NCBI GenBank assembly: GCA_021205565.1
Contig: JAJPXG010000057.1
Coordinates: 21,714 to 66,568, forward strand
Direction of reading: 5' to 3'
DNA: 44,855 nucleotides
Origin: Lachnospiraceae bacterium
GTDB taxonomy: Bacteria; Bacillota; Clostridia; Lachnospirales; Lachnospiraceae
Shown here one piece after another: positions 26,647 through 34,800 of this stretch; position 1 is the stretch's first letter; the number at the start of each line of letters is the position of its first letter. Under the pieces are notes generated by a model. It did not search any database and had not been told where the DNA came from. It was given only the letters and a program-made list of their open reading frames with translations. The translations under genes were made by a program, and so were the position numbers.

Positions 26647-26937
26647 TCATCCATAAATCCGGTCCTGAATGGCATACCGCAAATCCTGTATCTTGCCCAG
26701 GAACCATGCTGCTGCCATGGGAAGCCCCACCGGGCTGACCAGGAGCGCGATCACCAGCAGGATGACACCGTTCTTCATGGAGTATGTAACCAGGACCGCC
26801 AACCCCAGCAATCCGATCACGGTACTGGCCAGACCAAATATAAAAGCCGAACAGTACAGCAGCGCCGAACATATCCATACGAATAGCATCAACACCAGGA
26901 TAATCGGTGCAGCCAACAATTTTAATAAAAACCTCAT
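26647..26937 (-). CDS. CD1845-like membrane protein
   Basis: Hydrophobic 96-aa protein in ICE operon order, overlapping the next gene by 4 bp. Confidence 0.65.
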   Translation of the reverse strand: MRFLLKLLAAPIILVLMLFVWICSALLYCSAFIFGLASTVIGLLGLAVLVTYSMKNGVILLVIALLVSPVGLPMAAAWFLGKIQDLRYAIQDRIYG

Positions 26938-27254
26938 GTTTTTTCAGCCTCCTTCCGTTTCTCCAGATAAGGCAGGCACATTGCCTGAATCTGAGCCTGT
27001 TCTTCATTTGATAACTTACACTTTACCTTGCTGCTATTCTGTACTACCAAAAATTCCTGATATGAAATGAACGAATCCAATAGTTCCTCAAACAGTGCTT
27101 CCGGTGTAGGGCAGCATTTTACATTTGACCAATCCTCCCCGGCGGTATCCCACAGCATGACTGCGAGGCCGTGCCGGGTCTGAACGATCTCCGTTGCCTG
27201 ATCTTCCTCCAGGTAATCCCGGAAAATATCTAATACCTTTTCGTTTGTGAGCAT
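26934..27254 (-). CDS. ICE-associated hypothetical protein
   Basis: 106-aa ORF in operon order between the membrane protein and mobC. Confidence 0.65.
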   Translation of the reverse strand: MLTNEKVLDIFRDYLEEDQATEIVQTRHGLAVMLWDTAGEDWSNVKCCPTPEALFEELLDSFISYQEFLVVQNSSKVKCKLSNEEQAQIQAMCLPYLEKRKEAEKT

Positions 27255-27409
27255 TGTATTCCCAACTCCTTTGATACCGGCTTTCAGCTACGGTTTTATT
27301 GTAACCGCACCCAAGGGAGAAGTGCAAGGATGCGGCCAAAAAGAAAAAGGCAGAGGGAGTGCGGCGAGTTATGCCGTTCTCCCTCCGCAAATAGGGATTT
27401 ATATCCCTG

Positions 27410-27751
27410 TTATGAAATGGAAGTGAACCGGGTCAATATCTCATTCACCCCGTTCCAAATTGCATCCTGCCTTTGGAGTATATCCTCCAAATCTGCATCA
27501 TAAACACGCCCGGTTTCATGCACACGCTTGGTGAGCTGGTTCAAGTTATTACTGGAATATCGCAGCAGGGAGACCAGCTCCCGAAGCTCCGGTACCTCCA
27601 AATTCACCACAAAACCATCAATCGCCATTTTCCTCAGATAGGCTTCCCGGTTGGTGGTTCCTACCTGGGCCATCTTTGCCTCGATCAGCTCCAGCTCATG
27701 GGGAGATACCCGAAAATTTAATTGTACGTCCCGTTTCCGCTTGAACGCCAT
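27410..27751 (-). CDS. mobC: MobC-like relaxosome accessory protein
   Basis: RKRDVQLNFRVSPHELELIEAKMAQVGTTNREAYLRKMAIDG…LVSLLRYSSNNLNQLTKRVHETG. Confidence 0.85.
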   Translation of the reverse strand: MAFKRKRDVQLNFRVSPHELELIEAKMAQVGTTNREAYLRKMAIDGFVVNLEVPELRELVSLLRYSSNNLNQLTKRVHETGRVYDADLEDILQRQDAIWNGVNEILTRFTSIS

Positions 27752-27755
27752 AGGC

Positions 27756-28844
27756 TCACCGCTCCGGTTCCTGCCGTTTGGCGGCCTTTTTCTTTGGGCT
27801 GGCAGGCGTTTTCTGCAAATCCTTCCGTACTGACTTCCGCAGCTTTTTTAACGGCTGGCTCCGGTCCTCATCCTTGGAGATCAGGACAAAATGCCCTTTG
27901 CGGTCATTCAGGCCAGAGAAGGCCATGGACTGAAAGGGCAGCATCGACATGAGCCGGTCCGTATCCCTGGAAGAACTTCTCGCCAAAAAGTCGTGTGAGA
28001 TCTCCGCCATGAAATGGGTCCCGTTGGGACTGTTCGGTTCCTTCTGTGCCTGCAGCTCCGAAAGCAGCCGTGCGGCTTCTCTTTTGATTTCTTCATCGGA
28101 AAGCGGTGTCCGCAGATGCTGCTCCCGCCGCACCTGACTCAGAAAAATATCGGTCAGGCCGGGATGACAGGCAGATACCACAAATTCCGTATTGCGGTCA
28201 TTGCCCCAGGTATCTGTATCCTCATACACCGGGACGGTCCTGGCCCAATCTTTGTTGGAGCGGGAAATGCGTCCATCCCAATCCATGTGACGGGCAGTAG
28301 CGGCAAGGACATAGAGCGTCCGGTCCATGCCGAATGCGTCAATGACCTCTAATGCGGCCTCTTTCCCAAGCCGGTTATCATGGTAATGCTCCCGAATCGC
28401 TGTCTCAATCGCTTCCTTGCAGGCAACATTCGCTTTGCGGGAAGCCCGGTACTGTTCCAGTTCGCCGTTTTCACGGGCATAGCTGCCCGGATAGGGATAG
28501 ACCGGCGTTTCTTTCAGAATGCGGCGCTGCTCGGCATCGGCAGCGATCACCGCATTGGCCCGGCTTTCCATGGAATCAAAGACCACATCCACGTATCCGG
28601 TCTCCCGGCTCTCAAATTCTTTGAACACATCCTCCAGGGGGCTGGGGGATTTCATGAGTGCGCTTGCCTGCGCATCGGTCAGGTCGTGATATTCCAGTGA
28701 CAGGAGAATATCTTCCCGGACCGTGTACTCATAGGTATGCTTCAAAATTTCATCCGGGGGCTGGGCCAGCAGCCATTTCCGGTAGGTGTCCTGTTCGGCA
28801 AACATCTTCTGATAGAGCGCCGTATTCCGTTCTTCGTTGGTCAT
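27756..28844 (-). CDS. ICE hypothetical protein (DUF3848/DUF3849-like)
   Basis: MTNEERNTALYQKMFAEQDTYRKWLLAQPPDEILKHTYEYTVREDILLSLE…; position next to the SNF2-methylase gene. Confidence 0.65.
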   Translation of the reverse strand: MTNEERNTALYQKMFAEQDTYRKWLLAQPPDEILKHTYEYTVREDILLSLEYHDLTDAQASALMKSPSPLEDVFKEFESRETGYVDVVFDSMESRANAVIAADAEQRRILKETPVYPYPGSYARENGELEQYRASRKANVACKEAIETAIREHYHDNRLGKEAALEVIDAFGMDRTLYVLAATARHMDWDGRISRSNKDWARTVPVYEDTDTWGNDRNTEFVVSACHPGLTDIFLSQVRREQHLRTPLSDEEIKREAARLLSELQAQKEPNSPNGTHFMAEISHDFLARSSSRDTDRLMSMLPFQSMAFSGLNDRKGHFVLISKDEDRSQPLKKLRKSVRKDLQKTPASPKKKAAKRQEPER

Positions 28845-28845
28845 G

Positions 28846-31800
28846 TCATCGTACCTCCAATTCTTTTTTGTGGGATTTGTCCGGTGCGCCATGGACCGGC
28901 GGCACCTTCAGCTTGCTTAACACCGATGGCCTTGCACTTTTGGCGATTGTCTGCTGGGGCTGTGACCGGCCCCGTCCGTCTATGTTCAGATCCATATCCA
29001 ACTGCACCAGCCGGGCCGATTTTTCCCGCAGCTCCTGCTCGTAGGGGAAGGGCTTTCCAACCTCCGCTTTGGCGGCGGTCTGCTGCTGATAGAGATTGTC
29101 CAGCTGGGCCTGCACATTGGTCAGGCGCTGGGGCATCTGGGCCAGGGCATTTTCAATACGGGTCAGGTTTCCACGGGCATCCGTTCCCAGGGCAGTCTTG
29201 TGGCTCATTTCACCGCGTAAGGTCAGTTCATACTGTTTCTCAAACGCATTGAAGCTGACGAACATAGCAAAGCCCCGGTAACTGCCCACCTGTACCGGAT
29301 CGGAGCCTTTCACTTCCTTGCAGGCGTCCAACAGCGCGGCACCGGCGTTTTCCTTATCCACCAGCGTATCGCCCCGGATTTCCATACCTACGAATCCATC
29401 CTCCGGGTGGGGATGGGCGGCGAGAGTTGCCATATCTGCTTCCAGGCCCCGGATATAGCCTTTGTTCTGCTCAATCTGCTCCGGGAAGTATTTCAGCAGG
29501 TTATCCTCCAGACGAAACTGCTTGCTCTGGTGGTCGGCTTTCATCAGCTTCAGCCGGGAGACCTCCACATCCAGGTCCATGCGCTCCTTGATACGGGGAT
29601 CACCGGCACACAGCGCCTTAATTTCCGCAAAGGACAGCGCCGTTTCATCCACATCATCACAGGATCGGACCGGAGATTTTGAGGTCATGATCTGGCTGAT
29701 GAATTTTTGCTTATTCTCCACGGTCTGCCAGAGGTATGCGTCAAATGTCCCTTCCGTCACATAGCGAAACACATGGACAAGGGGATTTTGGTTGCCCTGG
29801 CGCTCGATCCTGCCTTTTCTCTGGGCCAAATCTCCCGGCCTCCAGGGGCAGTCCAGATCATGGAGCGCCACCAGCCGGTCCTGCACATTGGTCCCGGCTC
29901 CCATTTTGGAAGTGCTGCCCATGAGGACACGCACCTGGCCGGTCCGTACCTTGGAAAACAATTCTTTCTTCCGTACTTCGGTATTGGCATCATGGATAAA
30001 AGCAATCTGCTCCGGGGGAATGCCCTGGGCAATGAGCTTTTGTCGGATGTCCTCATAGACAGTAAACGCTGGTTCCGGCTCCGGCACGGGGATAGCGGTT
30101 TCTAAAGCATGGATTTCCGGGTTGTCCAGATTGCCGGTAACTGCCTTTGCCACTTTTTTTGATGGGGCTGCTTTTGGAGTGGAAATATCGCAGAACACCA
30201 GCTGGGTCAGCTTTTCGTCCTGCCCGTCCCTCCAGACCTGCATGATGTTCTCCACACATTGGTTGACCTTGGTGCCTGCTTCGTCTGGCAGCAGCGGACT
30301 GATAATCCGCTGGTCAAGCCCCAGCTTGCGGCCATCCGAAGTAATCTTGAGCATATTGTCAACAGAAGGGTTCACCGATCCGCCGTGAACAAGGGCAGCG
30401 CGTTCGGAGAGGGCCTGCACCATTTCCTGCTGATGCTCCGTAGGTTTTGCCACAACAGTGTGGTATTCCACCTCCGGGGTAGGCAGATGCAGCTGATCGG
30501 CGGTCTTGATGTCCGCCACCTCTTTGAACAGGTTCATCAGTTCCGGTAAGTTAAAGAATTTGCTAAACCTTGTCCTTGCCCGGTAGCCGGTGCCTTCCGG
30601 GGCCAGCTCCAGGCCGGTGACAGTCTCACCGAACCGGGAAGCCCAGCAGTCGAAATGCACCATATCCAGCTCCCGCAGCCGTTCATACTGCAAATACCGC
30701 TGCATGGTATAAAGCTCGGTCATAGAGTTGGAGACCGGGGTGCCGGTGGCAAAGACCACGCCCCGGCTTCCGGTCACTTCGTCCAGGTAGCGGCACTTGG
30801 CGAACATATCAGAGGATTTCTGCGCGTCCGTGGTGGAAAGCCCCGCCACATTGCGCATCTTGGTGTAGAGGAACAAATTTTTATAATTGTGCGCCTCGTC
30901 CACAAACATCCGGTCCACACCCAGCTGCTCAAAGGTGATGACATCATCTTTCCGGTGGTCGGCCTGCAGCTTTTCCAGCCGCGTTTCCAATCCCCGCTTC
31001 GTGCGTTCCAGCTGCTTGACGGTGAACTGTTCGCCGCCGCTGGCTTTCACCTCGGAAATGCCCTGGGTGATCTCCCAAATCTGCTCCTGCAGCAGCCGTT
31101 CCTGCCGCGCCTTGCTGATCGGGATACGCTCAAACTGGGAATGGCCGATGATGATCGCGTCATAGTCTCCGGTGGCGATCCGGGCGCAGAACTTCTTGCG
31201 CCGGTGGGTCTCAAAGTCCTTTTTAGTGGTCACAAGAATGTTGGCCGAAGGGTAGAGCCGCAGAAACTCGGAAGCCCACTGTTCCGTCAGGTGATTTGGC
31301 ACCACAAAGATGGATTTCTGGCACAGTCCCAGCCGTTTGCTCTCCATAGCGGCGGCCACCATCTCAAATGTTTTGCCAGCACCTACCTCATGGGCCAGCA
31401 GCGTATTCCCGCCATACAGCACATGAGCGATGGCGTTTTTCTGATGCTCCCGCAGCGTAATTTCCGGGTTCATGCCCGAAAACACGATATGGCTCCCGTC
31501 ATATTCGCGGGGCCGGGTGCTGTTCATTTCTTCGTTGTACTGGCGCACCAGGGTCTGCCGCCGTTCCGGGTCTCTCCAAATCCAGTCTTTGAAAGCGTCC
31601 CGGATTGCTTGCTGTTTCTGTGCGGCCAGGGTGGTCTCCTTGGCGTTCAGTACCCGGCGCTCTTTGCCGTCCGGGTCCTCTATGGTGTCATAAATGCGAA
31701 CATCCCGGAGATTCAGAGAATCCTCCAGGATGCGGTAAGCGTTGGCGCGGTCCGTGCCATAGGTGGTGTAGGCCGCGATGTTATTATAGGGTATCTGGGT

Positions 31801-34800
31801 TTTGCCGGTGATCTGCCACTCGGCGGTATAGGCGGCGTAATTGACATCAATGGTGCCGCGCAGATACCGGGGCGTGTCAAAGGTTTCGTACATGAATTGC
31901 CGGATGTATGCCTTGTCAATCCAGGTCGCGCCCAGCCGCACCTCAATTTCCGATGCGTCCAGGTCCTTGGGCTGGGCCGCTTGCAGAGCTTCCACGTTGA
32001 CGGTAAAAGCAGAATCCCGTTCCGCCGCCCGCTGTGCGGCCCGGAGCTTCTGCCGGACGTTGCCGGACAGGTATTCGTCGGCGGTCTGCCAGCCGGAAAG
32101 CGGATCGCTGCCATAGGCCGGGTCCTTGAAAATAACTCCGGTCAGGTCAGCGGCGATTTCCTCGGTGGATTTGCCGGTCAGCTGGGACATATACTCCATA
32201 TCCACCCTGGCTTTTTCTGCAATAGAGACAGCCAGTGCTTCGCTGGCGGTGTCCACCGTAGTTACTGCTTTATGGGGCTTGATGGTGCGCTTGGTGAACA
32301 TATCCGCCTTGCGCTCCAGCTTTCCGTCCTCATCCAGCACCTCCAATGCACACAGCAGGTAATAGGAAGAATCGTCCGAAAAGGCCAGCCGGTTTCCACG
32401 GTCATTGATAAGCCCGTATTTGGCGGTAAAGGAATCATAGGCAACGTTTAATTCCCACTGCTTGCCAGCAATGGTTTCATCCGGGTAGTCCTCAAGCTGG
32501 TATGCAATCAGCGTATTTACAATCTGCCGCAGTTCAATCATTCCCATGACGCGCTCTTTGGTTGCGTTGGCAAGCTCTACCGGGCGCATCACAGAATTTT
32601 CCCGGAAATATACTTCGCCGTCTACCACGGCATAGGAATAGTTTTTTACGTTGGGGTCAGCCGGAATGGAGGTGTCAGCGATTTCTCCGTCCCCTAACTC
32701 CGGCAGCTCTGCTTCCTGGTAAGTGCCGCGAATGTATTTCACGGCATCATGGAGCTGGTCGGAAAGCTCCAGCCCTTCAATCGGCTCCACGGTAAAGTCC
32801 TGCCTGCCATATTGGGTACTTTCGGAAGTCTGCCTGCCTAAGATCATTTCCGGGTGGTCCACAAAATAGCTGTTGATCGAAAAGCCATCTTCATTCTGGC
32901 CCAGATGCACCCAATCTGGTTCTATGTCAATAGGGCGGTCCCGTTTTTGCAAAAAGATAATGTCCGAGACCACTTCCGTACCGGCATTGGCTTTGAAAGC
33001 GTTGTTTGGCAGGCGGATTGCCCCCAGGAGATCCGCCCGCTGCGCCAGGTATTTCCGCACTTCCGGGCTTTTGGCGTCCATGGTGTACCGGCTGGTGACA
33101 AAGGCCACCACGCCGCCCGGCCGCACCTGGTCCAGTGCTTTGGCGAAAAAGTAGTTGTGGATGGTAAAGCCCAGCTTGTTATAGGGGCGGTCATTAACCT
33201 GATACTGTCCGAACGGCACATTGCCGATTGCCAAATCATAAAAGTCACGCCGGTCCGTAGTCTCAAACCCTGCCACGGTAATATCCGCTTTGGGGTAGAG
33301 CTGCTTGGCAATCCGCCCGCTGATGGAATCCAGCTCCACGCCGTACAGCCGGGAGGCGGACATTTCCTCCGGCAGCATCCCAAAGAAGTTACCCACGCCG
33401 CAGGAGGGTTCCAGAATGTTGCCGCTGGTAAAGCCCATTTTCTCCACAGCCTCATAGATTGCTTTGATAACAGTGGGGCTGGTGTAGTGGGCATTTAAGG
33501 TAGACGCTCTGGCCGCTTCATATTCAGCCGGTGTCAGCACGGTTTTCAGTTCAAGATATTCCGTTGCCCAAGAAGCCTTGCTTTCGTCAAACGCATCTGC
33601 AAGGCCGCCCCAGCCCGCATACCCGGAAAGGATTTTCTGTTCCTCCGGTGTGGCCTGGCGGTGTTCTTCCTCACATTTTTTCAAAAGCTGGATCGCCATG
33701 ATGTTGGCACGGAATTTCTGTTTTGGGCCACCCTCGCCCAGATGCTCATCTGTGATGCGGAAATTGTCAGTGGTGGGTGTTGGCGGAGTAGGTTCCGGTT
33801 CCTCAACGTGCAGCCGTTCCACCACAATGTCATAGGGCAGGACGTTTTTCTCCCCCGGATAGACCGTATCACTCACATGAGAGGCCGGAGCCATCGGATC
33901 GCGTCTTTCCGGCTTTTCCGCAGCTTCCTGTGAAAATGCATCTCCCGTTATTTGGGGTCCTTCAATTTCCTGCCCTGTGGCTTCCGATATTGGGAAGGCA
34001 CCCAATACACGGAGATATTGTTTCTCCTGCAAATCATAGACAGCAGCGCCATCGTAGGCAAAACCGTCATCTTCCATGGTCCCGTTCACATAGCTCTGTG
34101 CTGCTTTCTCGGCCTCTTGTAACGTCTGGTAATCCAGCTTTTCGTCAAAGCCATTCTCAAAATGGTGATAGACCACTATCTGATACCTGGGAGACATACG
34201 ATCCGCATAGCTGTCAATCGTTTCTTTGGTCAACCATTCGGGTTTTTGGGGAAGGATATCATACAGCTCCCGCATCTTTGCAATCTGCTTGCGGACACTT
34301 CCCGCCCACAGGTGTTTCTCACTGCGTTCTCCCGCGCTTAAGAAGTATTCACAATCGGAGCGCAGACGGTCTAACAGCTGATATTCATAGCTATAATCCC
34401 GTATCCCATCTGTTTTCTCCGGTTCGGTGAAAAACCGATCTTCTTTGATGAGCTGGGCAATCCGGCGTTGTACCTTGGGCCAGGGCAGTTCAAGTGCCTC
34501 TGGGCTTCCAGCACGGACAACGAACAGGCTTTTACTCTCGTCACCACCGTACTCACGGGACAGCCATGCGGCGGTATCTTTATCCCTGGCATGGTCTTTC
34601 ATATAACGGATAACAGCACGTTTGCTGTCTATGTCTCCATTCCATGCGCGAAGGGCATTGTCAATATCGTCTTGCGAGAGAGGACGCAGCAGTTCGTGGA
34701 GACGTGGGTAAGTTTCGTCTATGACCTCTTGATGAAGGCGCTGACGGAACTCTGGCACACCTGAATACAGCCGGATCAGCTCTATATTGCCGGAATTGAG

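Noticed and set aside
27260-27400. oriT of the second ICE between mobC and the downstream hypothetical gene
   Set aside because: Position is suitable and GAGGGAG…CTCCCTC pairing exists, but no recognised nick motif could be matched, so not called.
30655-32451. 598-aa plus-strand ORF opposite the SNF2/methylase gene
   Set aside because: Antisense shadow of a GC-rich gene with clear family motifs; translation shows no recognisable domain and no convincing start signal.
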